Shown piece after piece: positions 37,551 through 46,152 of a DNA stretch of 64,000 nucleotides. Position 1 is the stretch's first letter; each line of letters starts with the position of its first letter. Source of the stretch: an uncultured Tenacibaculum sp. (GTDB lineage: Bacteria > Bacteroidota > Bacteroidia > Flavobacteriales > Flavobacteriaceae); assembly GCA_947501615.1 (NCBI GenBank), contig CANMWK010000002.1, forward strand, positions 421,868 through 485,867. The letters are read 5' to 3'. The position numbers were made by a program, and so were the translations under genes. The notes under the pieces are model-generated. The model was not told the DNA's origin and made no database searches. It saw only the letters and a program-made list of their open reading frames with translations.

Positions 37551-38315
37551 ATGATTCAAGTTAACGATATACATAAGAGTTTTGGTGAAGCAGAGGTTCT
37601 TAAAGGAATTTCTACTGAGTTTATGCCAGGAAAAACTAATTTAATTATAGGACAGAGTGGTGCAGGTAAGACTGTATTTCTGAAAAGTTTACTTGGATTG
37701 CATATTCCAGAGGAAGGAACTATTGTGTACAATGGTCAAATAAATACAGAAATGACCATAGACGATAAACGTGAGTTTAGAAAAGAGTTAGGTATGGTAT
37801 TTCAAGGAAGTGCTTTGTTTGATTCTTTAAATGTGGAAGAAAACGTAATGTTTCCTCTAAAGATGTTTACAAAACAAACATTGGGAGAAATGTTAGATCG
37901 AGTAAATTTTGTACTTAAAAGAGTAGATCTGGAAAATTCTAACCCTAAATTCCCAGCTGAATTATCAGGAGGAATGCAAAAGCGGGTAGCTATTGCTAGA
38001 GCTATTGTGATGAATCCAAAATATTTATTTTGTGATGAACCTAATTCCGGGCTAGATCCAAGTACGTCGATATTAATAGATAATTTAATTAAAGAGATTA
38101 CTGAAGAATATCAAATTACCACAGTAATTAATACACATGATATGAATTCTGTCATGGAAATAGGAGATAAAATTGTGTTCTTAAAAGATGGAATAAAAGC
38201 TTGGGAAGGGAGTAGCAAAGAAATCTTTAAAACAGAAAATAAAGCTGTAGTTGACTTCGTCTATTCTTCAAATTTATTTAAGAAGGTGAGACAGGCATAT
38301 TTAAACGAAAAGTAA
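37551..38315 (+). CDS. mlaF: MlaF-type ABC transporter ATP-binding protein
   Basis: 254-residue ATPase. Walker A is GQSGAGKTV, the Q-loop is in LGMVFQGSALFDSL, the signature is LSGGMQKRVAIARAI, and Walker B is KYLFCDEPNSGLDP, then a switch His in INTHDMNS. It starts one base after mlaE and should form a lipid-transport complex with it. Confidence 0.94.
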   Translation: MIQVNDIHKSFGEAEVLKGISTEFMPGKTNLIIGQSGAGKTVFLKSLLGLHIPEEGTIVYNGQINTEMTIDDKREFRKELGMVFQGSALFDSLNVEENVMFPLKMFTKQTLGEMLDRVNFVLKRVDLENSNPKFPAELSGGMQKRVAIARAIVMNPKYLFCDEPNSGLDPSTSILIDNLIKEITEEYQITTVINTHDMNSVMEIGDKIVFLKDGIKAWEGSSKEIFKTENKAVVDFVYSSNLFKKVRQAYLNEK

Positions 38316-38379
38316 TTTTTTGATTTATAGGTGGTTATTTTTTTTGCTGAAAAAAATATTAAAAAAGTAAAAAATATGT

Positions 38380-38410
38380 TTGGTTAAAACCAAAAACCTC
38401 TATATATTTG
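38380..38410 (+). promoter_or_regulatory. Promoter of tRNA-Lys
   Basis: TTG at 38380-38382, 20-base spacer and TATATTTG at 38403-38410 match the Bacteroidota housekeeping consensus, about 19 bases before the tRNA. Confidence 0.75.
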
Positions 38411-38428
38411 CAACCGCTAAGAAAAAAT

Positions 38429-38501
38429 GACCGGGTAGCTCAGTTGGTAGAGCATCTCCCTTTTAAGGAGAGGGTCCTGGGTTCGAGCCCCAGCCCGGTC
38501 A
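38429..38501 (+). tRNA. tRNA-Lys (TTT)
   Basis: 73 bases. The acceptor stem GACCGGG/CCCGGTC carries discriminator A. The D-loop has AGCTCAGTTGGTAGAGC. The anticodon stem is TCTCC/GGAGA with loop CTTTTAA (anticodon TTT), and the T-arm is CTGGG-TTCGAGC-CCCAG. CCA is not encoded. Confidence 0.98.
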
Positions 38502-38506
38502 CTAAT

Positions 38507-38534
38507 AAAGCTTCTTTAAAAGAAGCTTTTTCTT
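38507..38534 (+). terminator. Terminator between the two tRNA genes
   Basis: AAAGCTTCTT 38507-38516 / AAGAAGCTTT 38520-38529 followed by TTTCTTT. It lies between tRNA-Lys and tRNA-Tyr, so the tRNAs may be partly separate units. Confidence 0.7.
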
Positions 38535-38543
38535 TGAAAATTT

Positions 38544-38626
38544 GGGGAGATTCCAGAGCGGCCAAATGGGACGGACTGTAACTCCGTTGTCTTTCGACTT
38601 CGCAGGTTCGAATCCTGCTCTCCCCA
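38544..38626 (+). tRNA. tRNA-Tyr (GTA)
   Basis: 83 bases with the long variable arm expected of a class II tRNA. Acceptor stem GGGGAGA/TCTCCCC with discriminator A, anticodon stem ACGGA/TCCGT with loop CTGTAAC (anticodon GTA), T-arm GCAGG-TTCGAAT-CCTGC. Confidence 0.97.
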
Positions 38627-38659
38627 CTACATTTTAAATTAGGGGATTATTAAAATGGG

Positions 38660-38691
38660 CGTTTAACTACAGTAAGTTGAGCGTTTTTTTT
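38660..38691 (+). terminator. Terminator after tRNA-Tyr
   Basis: CGTTTAACT 38660-38668 pairs with AGTTGAGCG 38675-38683 (two G-U), followed by eight T. Confidence 0.7.
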
Positions 38692-38722
38692 GTTTATATT
38701 ATTTTTTGTTTATCTTTTGTGT

Positions 38723-38750
38723 TTGTTTTGTTAAACAAAACGTACTTTTG
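38723..38750 (+). promoter_or_regulatory. Promoter of the TonB-dependent receptor gene
   Basis: TTG 38723-38725, 17-base spacer, TACTTTTG 38743-38750, sixteen bases before the start codon. Confidence 0.65.
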
Positions 38751-38765
38751 TAAAAAACTCCATAT

Positions 38766-41153
38766 ATGAGAAATGCTTTTTTGTTATTTATTGTTTTGTT
38801 TTATTCTTCTATGGTATTCGCACAAGAAATAGGTAGTGTGAAAGGTGTGGTTTTAGATAAGCAAACGAGGGAAAGTCTGCCATTTGTTAATGTTGTGATT
38901 GAGGGAACTAAAAAAGGAGCCACAACGAATGAGAAAGGAGAATTCGAAATCAAAAATGTATCATTGGGTTATATAAAAGTAACTGCATCTTTTGTCGGTT
39001 ATCAAACAGTAACAAGTTCAGATTATTTAGTAACTAAAGAGAAAGTGCCTTTTGTTACTTTAGAGTTAATTGAAGCTACATCAGAGTTAGAAGAGGTAGT
39101 GATTAAGTCTTCGTTATTCAAAAGAAAAGCTGAAAGTCCGTTATCCTTACAAACTTTAGGGGTGGAGGAGATAGAGAAAAACCCTGGTGGTAACCGAGAT
39201 ATTTTAAAAGTAATTCAATCTTTGCCTGGTGTAGCCTCTAATCCAGGTTTTAGAAATGATATCATTATTAGAGGAGGAGCAACATCAGAAAATAAATTTT
39301 ATGTTGATGGGATAGAAGTGCCTGTTATTAATCACTTTCAAACTCAAGGAGCTTCAGGAGGTCCTGTTGGGATGATTAATACAGATTTAATTCGTAGTGT
39401 AGATTTTTATTCGAGTGCGTTTCCTGCTAATCGTGGTAATGCTTTGAGTTCTGTAATAGAATTTACTCAGAAAGTAGGAAATAAAGAGAAGTTTGAAGGT
39501 CGTGGTAGTTTAGGAACTTCAGATGCAGGAGTTACATTACAAGGACCTTTATCAAAAAACACATCAATTATTGTTTCTGCAAGACAATCTTACTTGAAGC
39601 CACTTTTTCGATTGTTAAAACTTACTTTTTTGCCTACTTATAATGATTTTCAATTAAACTTAAAATCTAAATTATCAGATCAAGATGAGTTAGCAATTTT
39701 TGGATTGGGTGCGATTGACGATTTTGAAATTAATACTAAAGTGAATGATGGTGAAACTGATGAAGAAACGATTAAAAGAAATACTTTTTTCTTAAATGTT
39801 ATTCCAGTTCAAACACAATGGAATTATACTGTAGGAGCATCATATAGGCATTATGAAGGGAATAGTAGACAAACGTATGTTTTAAGTAGAAATGAATGGA
39901 AAAATAATATTGTTAAGTATAAGGATAATACAAATTTGCCAGCAGATTTACTAAACGACTACCAATCTAAAGAAATAGAAAATAAATTCCGTTTCGAGAA
40001 TGATACTCGATTTGCTAATGGAATTAAACTGAATATAGGAGTTGCACTTCAACAAGCAACATATCAAAATAGTACGTTTGAACGAACAGCAAATCTTAAT
40101 GGAAATCAGGAGATTAATTTTAATTCTGAGTTCTCATTATTTAGTTATGCAATGTTTGCACAAGCTTCTAAAAAGCTGTTTTCTAATCAACTCGAATTGT
40201 CTTTAGGTGTTCGTACAGATGGGAATACTTATAATGAGGATATGGAAAATCCGTTTAACCAGTTTTCTCCAAGAATTGCAGCTTCTTTAAAATTGGCTAA
40301 TAAGTGGTATGCTAATACTTCTGTTGCAAAATACTATCAGCTACCTTCATACACCATGTTAGGGTTTAGAGATAATGCTAATGTGTTAGTTAATCAACCT
40401 AATTTAAAGTATATATCCTCAATGCATGCGGTTGGAGGAATTGAATATAGACCTGAGAAAAACACAAAAGTAACTTTAGAAGGATTTTATAAGAAATATG
40501 ATAATTATCCTTTTTCAATAAGAAACCAAATCAGTTTGGCAAATTTAGGGGCAGATTTTGGTGTTGTAGGTAGTGAGGCAGTTACTTCTACCAATGAAGG
40601 AAGAGCGTATGGATTTGAATTTTTGGCACAAAAAAAGTCATATGATGGTGTTTATGGTATATTGGCCTATACCTTTGTAAGAAGCGAGTTTAAAGATGTT
40701 AATAATCAGTTTATACCTTCTACTTGGGATAATAGACATTTGTTAACATTCACAGGAGGAAAAAAATTAGGTAGAAATTGGGAGATAGGAGCAAAATTTA
40801 GATTAGTAGGTGGAAGACCTTTTACACCGAATGATATAGATGCTTCTTCTATTATAGAACGATATGATGTGGTTAACAGAGGTATACCAGATTATACTCG
40901 ATTAAACAGTGAGCGTTTAGATTTGTATACGCAATTAGATTTTAGAGCTGATAAAACATGGTATTTAAAACGTTTTTCTATCAATTTATATCTAGATGTT
41001 CAAAATTTATATGCTACGAGTAACGAGAGACCTCCATTGTTACTGCCAAATGGAATAAATCCGACTGATCCAACACGTTATATTCTAGAAGAAATCGATA
41101 ATACTGGTCAAGGAAGAGTTGTTCCTCGTATTGGAGTTATTGTAGATTTTTAA
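38766..41153 (+). CDS. TonB-dependent outer-membrane receptor
   Basis: 795 residues. Signal peptide ending SSMVFAQ; CarboxypepD-regulatory-like N-terminal domain (residues ~22-105, VKGVVLDKQTRESLPFVNVV). The plug follows with DIIIRGGATSENKFYVDGIE, then a beta-barrel ending in the aromatic strand VVPRIGVIVDF. Outer-membrane transporter energised by TonB; the ligand cannot be told. It is a single-gene unit, with no SusD-like partner next to it. Confidence 0.92.
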   Translation: MRNAFLLFIVLFYSSMVFAQEIGSVKGVVLDKQTRESLPFVNVVIEGTKKGATTNEKGEFEIKNVSLGYIKVTASFVGYQTVTSSDYLVTKEKVPFVTLELIEATSELEEVVIKSSLFKRKAESPLSLQTLGVEEIEKNPGGNRDILKVIQSLPGVASNPGFRNDIIIRGGATSENKFYVDGIEVPVINHFQTQGASGGPVGMINTDLIRSVDFYSSAFPANRGNALSSVIEFTQKVGNKEKFEGRGSLGTSDAGVTLQGPLSKNTSIIVSARQSYLKPLFRLLKLTFLPTYNDFQLNLKSKLSDQDELAIFGLGAIDDFEINTKVNDGETDEETIKRNTFFLNVIPVQTQWNYTVGASYRHYEGNSRQTYVLSRNEWKNNIVKYKDNTNLPADLLNDYQSKEIENKFRFENDTRFANGIKLNIGVALQQATYQNSTFERTANLNGNQEINFNSEFSLFSYAMFAQASKKLFSNQLELSLGVRTDGNTYNEDMENPFNQFSPRIAASLKLANKWYANTSVAKYYQLPSYTMLGFRDNANVLVNQPNLKYISSMHAVGGIEYRPEKNTKVTLEGFYKKYDNYPFSIRNQISLANLGADFGVVGSEAVTSTNEGRAYGFEFLAQKKSYDGVYGILAYTFVRSEFKDVNNQFIPSTWDNRHLLTFTGGKKLGRNWEIGAKFRLVGGRPFTPNDIDASSIIERYDVVNRGIPDYTRLNSERLDLYTQLDFRADKTWYLKRFSINLYLDVQNLYATSNERPPLLLPNGINPTDPTRYILEEIDNTGQGRVVPRIGVIVDF

Positions 41154-41262
41154 TACTTTAATATAGAACTTAGCTAGTAAAGCAATTGATTTTTAAGTTT
41201 GAAGTAACTTATAAGTGTCGATTTTTTTGCAATTCTGATCTCTCTAGATAGTAGTTTTTCTT

Positions 41263-42465
41263 TTATTTAGGAAGTGTTATAACAAAGGTAGCTCCTTTGC
41301 CGAATTCTGATTCCACCCAAATTTTTCCTTTATAGAGGGTAATTATTTTTGTTACAATAGCCAAACCTATTCCTGTGGAATTTTGATGGTCATCAAGAGT
41401 TTGAAAAATATCAAAAATCTTTTTGTGATATTTTTCTTCGATTCCTTTACCGTTGTCTTTAATTCTAAATTCCCATTCGTTTTCTAAGTCTGTGTAAGTG
41501 ACAGTAACAAGTCCATTTTCTTGACGAGCATATTTTATAGCGTTACTGATTAGGTTTTGGAATATTTGATGTAAACGGAATTTATCACCTCTAATTTTAG
41601 GGAGTTTATAAGGAATATCTATTTTTACATGATTAGGCACATGTATGGTGTCAACAATTTCATCAACAACAAAATCTAAATCTACTTGTCGTTCTGGTCT
41701 TTCAACTTTGTCTACTCCTGCATATTTTAAAATGCCGTTAATTAAATGATCCATTTTATCAATTTTCTTGATGAGTAGCTGAAAATTCTTTTCAATGTCT
41801 TCATTATCTGTAAGGTGGCTAAAATCTTCTCGAAGCCAGGTAACTAAAGCATTCATGCTGCGAAGAGGAGCTTTTAAATCATGAGAAACAACATGAGCAA
41901 AGTCATTTAATTCTTTGTTACTTATGGTTAAATGCGCTAGAAGCTCTTCTCGTTCTTTTTGAGCGATTAAATCTTCTGTAATATCTCGTATAATTCCATG
42001 TGCAAATATAGGTTTCTTTTGTTCGTTGTACACTAAGTTCGAATTAATTTCAATCCAACGTATTTCATGATCTTTATTAAAAACTCGAGCTCTAAAATTT
42101 TTAAAAGTGCCTTCTTTTAATAGGGTAGTAAAAGATTCTTTTGCATAATGAATATCGTCTTCATGTAATGTTTTAATTAAATTAAAAGAGCTGTCATAAC
42201 CAAAAAAAAGTTGACACGCATCATTCATTTTTAAAACATTACCATATAAATCCATTAAGATATAAGGGTCTATAATAGTTTTGAAAAGACTTTCTAAATG
42301 AATTTCTTTTTCATTAAGAATGTTCGTTAAGTTTTGATTAATTTGATGTAGTTCAAGAGATTTATCCTGAAGTGTCTTTTCTGCAGCTTTTCGAGCTTGT
42401 TCTTCTTTTTTTAAAGCTTTTTCTAAAAGTGCTATTTTGTTATTACTCATTTTTTTAAATTTCAA
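41263..42465 (-). CDS. PAS-domain sensor histidine kinase
   Basis: 400 residues, no membrane segment, so a cytoplasmic sensor. Order: coiled coil (about 10-55), PAS domain (about 56-165, with GIIRDITED at its end), HisKA with His195 in VVSHDLKAPLRS, HATPase with NLISNAIKYA, DNGKGIEEK and TGIGLAIV. An in-frame ATG six codons in is an alternative start. A receiver-only regulator lies upstream on the same strand and could be its phosphate acceptor. The histidine-kinase architecture resembles phytochrome-like kinases without the chromophore domain. Confidence 0.9.
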   Translation of the reverse strand: MKFKKMSNNKIALLEKALKKEEQARKAAEKTLQDKSLELHQINQNLTNILNEKEIHLESLFKTIIDPYILMDLYGNVLKMNDACQLFFGYDSSFNLIKTLHEDDIHYAKESFTTLLKEGTFKNFRARVFNKDHEIRWIEINSNLVYNEQKKPIFAHGIIRDITEDLIAQKEREELLAHLTISNKELNDFAHVVSHDLKAPLRSMNALVTWLREDFSHLTDNEDIEKNFQLLIKKIDKMDHLINGILKYAGVDKVERPERQVDLDFVVDEIVDTIHVPNHVKIDIPYKLPKIRGDKFRLHQIFQNLISNAIKYARQENGLVTVTYTDLENEWEFRIKDNGKGIEEKYHKKIFDIFQTLDDHQNSTGIGLAIVTKIITLYKGKIWVESEFGKGATFVITLPK

Positions 42466-42701
42466 AACGTATTCTAAGACTATCTTGTGGGAGTAGTTAT
42501 GGTGTTTTATGATTTTGTTAGTAACAATATTTCATTTTTTTACATAAAATGAAATATGCTGGTCTTAAAAGTAAATAAAAAAAGGAGGAGTTGTGTTAAT
42601 CAATTGTATTGTTTAAATAAAAAGAATTGAAGAAAATAGTTTTTACATAAGTTTTTCTATTAGCTGTAGTTCTTTTTACATTTTGTCTATTTGTTAATAA
42701 T

Positions 42702-43115
42702 TTAAATTATTAATTCGCTACTAGTCCAATAATCTAACATCGTGGTAATGTTTTTGCTATAATCTTCATAACGTATTGGTTTTAGAATATAACCTGCAAT
42801 ACCAAGTTCGTAACACTTTTTTAAATCCTGAATATTATCTGAACTAGATAAAATGATGATTGGGATATATTTTAATTTATCATCAGATTTTAGTATTTCT
42901 AAAAATTCAATACCATTCATTTTTGGCATATTTAAATCTAAAAAGATCAATTGAGATAATGGAGAGTCTTTTAACTTCTCTAATGCATCCTCACCATTTG
43001 TAGCTTCTGTTATCTCTGTTGCATATTCACTTTGTTTGCAAACTCTAGAAAACTTCATTCTTTCTACTTCATCATCATCAATAAATAAGATGTTTAATTT
43101 TTTCATTATCATCAT
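42702..43115 (-). CDS. Single-domain (CheY-like) response regulator
   Basis: 137 residues, a receiver domain only: acidic pocket in LFIDDDEVERM, phosphoacceptor Asp60 in LIFLDLNMPKMNG, conserved Thr/Ser in IILSSS, and Lys in ILKPIRY. It lacks an output domain, so it acts by protein contact or as a phosphate relay. The start could be the ATG four codons in. It precedes the PAS histidine kinase on the same strand with a 236-base gap containing a 12-bp hairpin (42527-42557). Confidence 0.9.
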   Translation of the reverse strand: MMIMKKLNILFIDDDEVERMKFSRVCKQSEYATEITEATNGEDALEKLKDSPLSQLIFLDLNMPKMNGIEFLEILKSDDKLKYIPIIILSSSDNIQDLKKCYELGIAGYILKPIRYEDYSKNITTMLDYWTSSELII

Positions 43116-43320
43116 GAGAGCTAAATTTTACATCGTGAAAATAGAGAAAAGAGAATGTTAAAGTTTGTGATTTAGCTTCATAAGGATGTAAGTTTAGATT
43201 ATTGGTTAATTACTATAGATGAATGATTTTCATGTAAAATGGTATTATGCATAAAAAGCTTGATTAAAAGATTAATCCATCTTTTTGTATCTTTCCGGCA
43301 AAAACAGAACTTAATTAGGT

Positions 43321-44766
43321 ATGGATCAAAATAAGCAAGAAGAAACTATTGATAAATCGAAAGAAGCTGTAAAACAAGATGCAAAGGGACTTTGGACGAG
43401 TGTTAAAACCTTTATGAATGAGCTTCTCGATTTTAAACATGATACAGATCAAGAGGCAACTATAGAAGCAATAAAAGGAGATGTGCCTTTTAAAGGAGCA
43501 ACAGCATGGATTTTAATTTGTTCTATTTTCGTTGCATCTATTGGTTTAAATGCAAATTCTACCGCAGTTGTAATTGGAGCCATGTTAATATCTCCTCTAA
43601 TGGGACCAATTTTAGGGGTTGGTATGTCTTTAGCAATTAATGATATTGATACATTAAAAAAATCGTTAATTAATTTGGCAACAATGATTGTGTTGAGTTT
43701 GTTAACAGCGTTTTTATTCTTTTTCCTATTTCCACTTCGTGAAGAAACTTCAGAATTAATGGGGCGTGTAAAGCCTGATATTCGTGATGTATTAATTGCA
43801 TTTTTTGGTGGGTTAGCTTTAATTATTGCGAGAACTAAAAAAGGAACTATTGCCTCGGTAATTTTTGGTGTTGCAATTGCTACAGCATTAATGCCGCCTT
43901 TATGTACTGCTGGTTATGGATTAGCTATTGGAAAGATAGATTATTTCCTAGGCGCAATGTATTTATTTACAATTAATGCCATATTTATTGCTTTGGCAAC
44001 TTTTATTGTGTTGAAATTATTAGGGTTTACAATGATTCGTTATGTGAATTCTAAAAAGAGAAAACGTGTAGCTCAGATCGCTTCTCTAATTGCTTTATTA
44101 GTTATGGTACCAGCAGTAAGAACTTTTATAAAAGTATATAAAGAAACAGTTATTGAAGCAGATTATAAAAGGTATATTGAGAAGGAGATTGAAGAAAATA
44201 AAGATCTGTGGTTGTTAAAAGAAAATAAAGATGATGATAAAAAAACAATAACATTGCGTTTTAATGGAGAGATAGCACCTGCAGTAGAAAGTAGTTTGAA
44301 AATGAAGGTGAAAGATTATGAGAAAATTGGAGATTATGATGTGGATGTTGTAGGAAATAAATCTAGAAGTATTGATGATATTTCTAAATCTCTAGAAAGA
44401 GCCTATAATAATTTAGATCAAAAAGACTATGTTATTAATGGTTTACAAGAAAAAATTAAAGAATTAGAAGGAGAGATTTCTGGATTGACTTCAACTATAG
44501 CAAAGGCTGATAAAAATAGTATTCCATTTAGTGCTGTAGCTGGAGGAGCAAAGCTTAGGTTTAGTGGTGTTAGTGAACTTCGTTTTTCTAAAGTTTTAAG
44601 AACTAAAGATTTTATTAAAGTTGATACATTGCCTGAAGCAACAATAATTTGGGAGAAAAAGTTTAAGGAAGAATTAAAAGAAAGTTCTCTTATTAAAAAA
44701 GAGGAAGAGTTGAGGAAATGGTTACAAAAGGAAATGAAATTAGATACATTACTTCTTAAGAAGTAA
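43321..44766 (+). CDS. DUF389 membrane protein
   Basis: 481 residues. A cytoplasmic N-terminus is followed by about six membrane segments (residues ~60-270) with the DUF389 core VVIGAMLISPLMGPILGVGM and GVAIATALMPPLCTAGYGLA. After them comes a soluble C-terminal part with a coiled coil (QEKIKELEGEISGLTSTIAK). Function of the family is not established. Single gene with a strong terminator. Confidence 0.85.
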   Translation: MDQNKQEETIDKSKEAVKQDAKGLWTSVKTFMNELLDFKHDTDQEATIEAIKGDVPFKGATAWILICSIFVASIGLNANSTAVVIGAMLISPLMGPILGVGMSLAINDIDTLKKSLINLATMIVLSLLTAFLFFFLFPLREETSELMGRVKPDIRDVLIAFFGGLALIIARTKKGTIASVIFGVAIATALMPPLCTAGYGLAIGKIDYFLGAMYLFTINAIFIALATFIVLKLLGFTMIRYVNSKKRKRVAQIASLIALLVMVPAVRTFIKVYKETVIEADYKRYIEKEIEENKDLWLLKENKDDDKKTITLRFNGEIAPAVESSLKMKVKDYEKIGDYDVDVVGNKSRSIDDISKSLERAYNNLDQKDYVINGLQEKIKELEGEISGLTSTIAKADKNSIPFSAVAGGAKLRFSGVSELRFSKVLRTKDFIKVDTLPEATIIWEKKFKEELKESSLIKKEEELRKWLQKEMKLDTLLLKK

Positions 44767-44776
44767 ACAAAAATAT

Positions 44777-44801
44777 AAGGCTCGCATTTGCGAGCCTTTT
44801 T
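44777..44801 (+). terminator. Terminator after DUF389 gene
   Basis: AAGGCTCGCA 44777-44786 / TGCGAGCCTT 44789-44798 followed by T residues; convergent region, probably used from both sides. Confidence 0.88.
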
Positions 44802-44807
44802 AATATG

Positions 44808-45434
44808 TTAAGATTTTTCGTTACAGTTTTTTAAAATTTGTTGCGCTCTTTCTTTGCCGCCTTTAGGATAGAATTGAGGCAATTTCTCTTGTTCAAATAA
44901 TTTTAAAGCTTTAGCAACATCTTTACAATAAGGAGTAATAGGTTGTTTGAAAAATTTAGCTGTTCCAATATCCCATTCTGCTTTACTTAGAATAACTCTA
45001 GGGTTATTAGGTGCTAATTGTAATGCTTTTTGATATAAAGTAGTGTTTTTTCCAGATAAAGTCATACCGTATTTTTGTCCGTCAAAAGCAATGTATGCAG
45101 TGTTTAGTAAAGCTTGATTGATAATGATCTCTGGATTGTCAGGAGAGATGCTTTTAGCAATATCTAAAAATTCTTGAGCTTTTTTCAATTTAGCATTTAA
45201 AATTGCAGCATCTTTTAAACCAAAACTACTTAAAATTTCAATGGTAGCTACATAATAAGAAGGAAGCCATTCATTTTCTTCAGCTTTAGCTATTCTTTCG
45301 AATAATTGAGAAGCGTCTGTTGTTTTTTGTTGTCCCAAAAGTTCAAAGGCTTTTTGCATACCTTTTTCGTACTTCGATTGTCCTGAAATTTGTACTGTTA
45401 TGCTTAGTATAATTAATGTGATAAAGTTTTTCAT
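44808..45434 (-). CDS. Exported TPR-like protein
   Basis: 208 residues. Signal peptide (FITLIILSITVQISGQ), then helical repeats compatible with tetratricopeptide repeats (GMQKAFELLGQQKTTDASQL; TLYQKALQLAPNNPRVILSK). The end is KERAQQILKNC. Ten bases downstream of the DUF2141 gene and likely in one transcript with it and possibly with the TonB receptor at 46153. Exact function unknown. Confidence 0.75.
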   Translation of the reverse strand: MKNFITLIILSITVQISGQSKYEKGMQKAFELLGQQKTTDASQLFERIAKAEENEWLPSYYVATIEILSSFGLKDAAILNAKLKKAQEFLDIAKSISPDNPEIIINQALLNTAYIAFDGQKYGMTLSGKNTTLYQKALQLAPNNPRVILSKAEWDIGTAKFFKQPITPYCKDVAKALKLFEQEKLPQFYPKGGKERAQQILKNCNEKS

Positions 45435-45443
45435 GAAGTATGA

Positions 45444-45866
45444 TTATTTTATGGTGATAGCTAATGAAATGTCTTTGTTTACTGTGAATTTGGCATCATT
45501 AAATTTAGGAGGGCCAAAAAAACCTTTAGCATCATTAGATATCCCAATAGGTTCTTTAGGGATTCCAAAGATTTTAGTATCCATTTTTTTGTTGTCATTT
45601 TCATCATGAAAAGCAGAAATAGCATATGTTCCAGTAGTTATGTCTTTAAAAACAGCTACTGCTTTTTTATCATTGATTTTTACGATTTCACCTTTAACAG
45701 GAGTTTTAAGAAAAGAATCTTCAGAATTGTATAATGCTACATATACATCTCCTTTATCCGATTTCATTCCTGAGAAATCTATAGTGATCGAATACGTTTC
45801 TTGGGCGAATAGTTTTGTAAAGCTATTTAGCAAAAGTATTGATGCTATTAAAATAAGTTTTTGCAT
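45444..45866 (-). CDS. DUF2141 secreted protein
   Basis: 140 residues from the ATG at 45866 (MQKLILIASILLL); a start seven codons earlier would spoil the signal peptide. The mature protein contains the family pattern GDVYVALYNSEDSFL, TTGTYAISAFHDENDNKKMD and PIGISNDAKGFFGPP. A beta-sandwich periplasmic protein of unknown role, often encoded beside TonB receptors. Here a TonB receptor lies upstream across a repeat-filled spacer. Confidence 0.85.
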   Translation of the reverse strand: MQKLILIASILLLNSFTKLFAQETYSITIDFSGMKSDKGDVYVALYNSEDSFLKTPVKGEIVKINDKKAVAVFKDITTGTYAISAFHDENDNKKMDTKIFGIPKEPIGISNDAKGFFGPPKFNDAKFTVNKDISLAITIK

Positions 45867-45965
45867 AGTTCTAAGATTTAAATTCATATCAAATATCTTT
45901 TATTTTATTGTTGTTTAATCAAAATTCTTACCGAGTTGTTAATTTTAGTGACCGAATTGTAAATT

Positions 45966-46014
45966 CAGTTATCAGTTATCAGTTATCAGTAATCAGTAAT
46001 CAGTAATCAGTAAT
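45966..46014. repeat. 7-bp tandem repeat (CAGTTAT)3(CAGTAAT)4
   Basis: Three exact CAGTTAT units (45966-45986) followed by four CAGTAAT units (45987-46014). The reverse complement ATAACTG is a rotation of the GATAACT unit at the window end (63924-64000), so both belong to one simple-repeat family. Confidence 0.9.
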
Positions 46015-46074
46015 CAAAAACTATTTTTTCTAATAGCTACACAAAGAAAAAACAGAAACTTTTATTCACTACTT

Positions 46075-46116
46075 TTCAACTTTCAACTTTCAACTTTCAA
46101 CTTTCAACTTTCAACT
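46075..46116. repeat. 7-bp tandem repeat (TTCAACT)6
   Basis: Six exact TTCAACT units, then a decaying tail (TTCAAACTTTACAACCTTCAACT...) to about 46150, right up to the stop codon of the TonB receptor gene. Related degenerate copies lie at 4078-4145 and about 63697-63760. Confidence 0.9.
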
Positions 46117-46152
46117 TTCAAACTTTACAACCTTCAACTTTCCACCTTCAAT

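Noticed and set aside
42527..42557. 12-bp hairpin as terminator of the CheY-like gene
   Set aside because: It is about 145 bases past the stop and has no T-run after the stem on the minus strand.
45966..46116. Possible CRISPR array
   Set aside because: Units are 7 bp and directly adjacent without spacers, and no cas genes are near.
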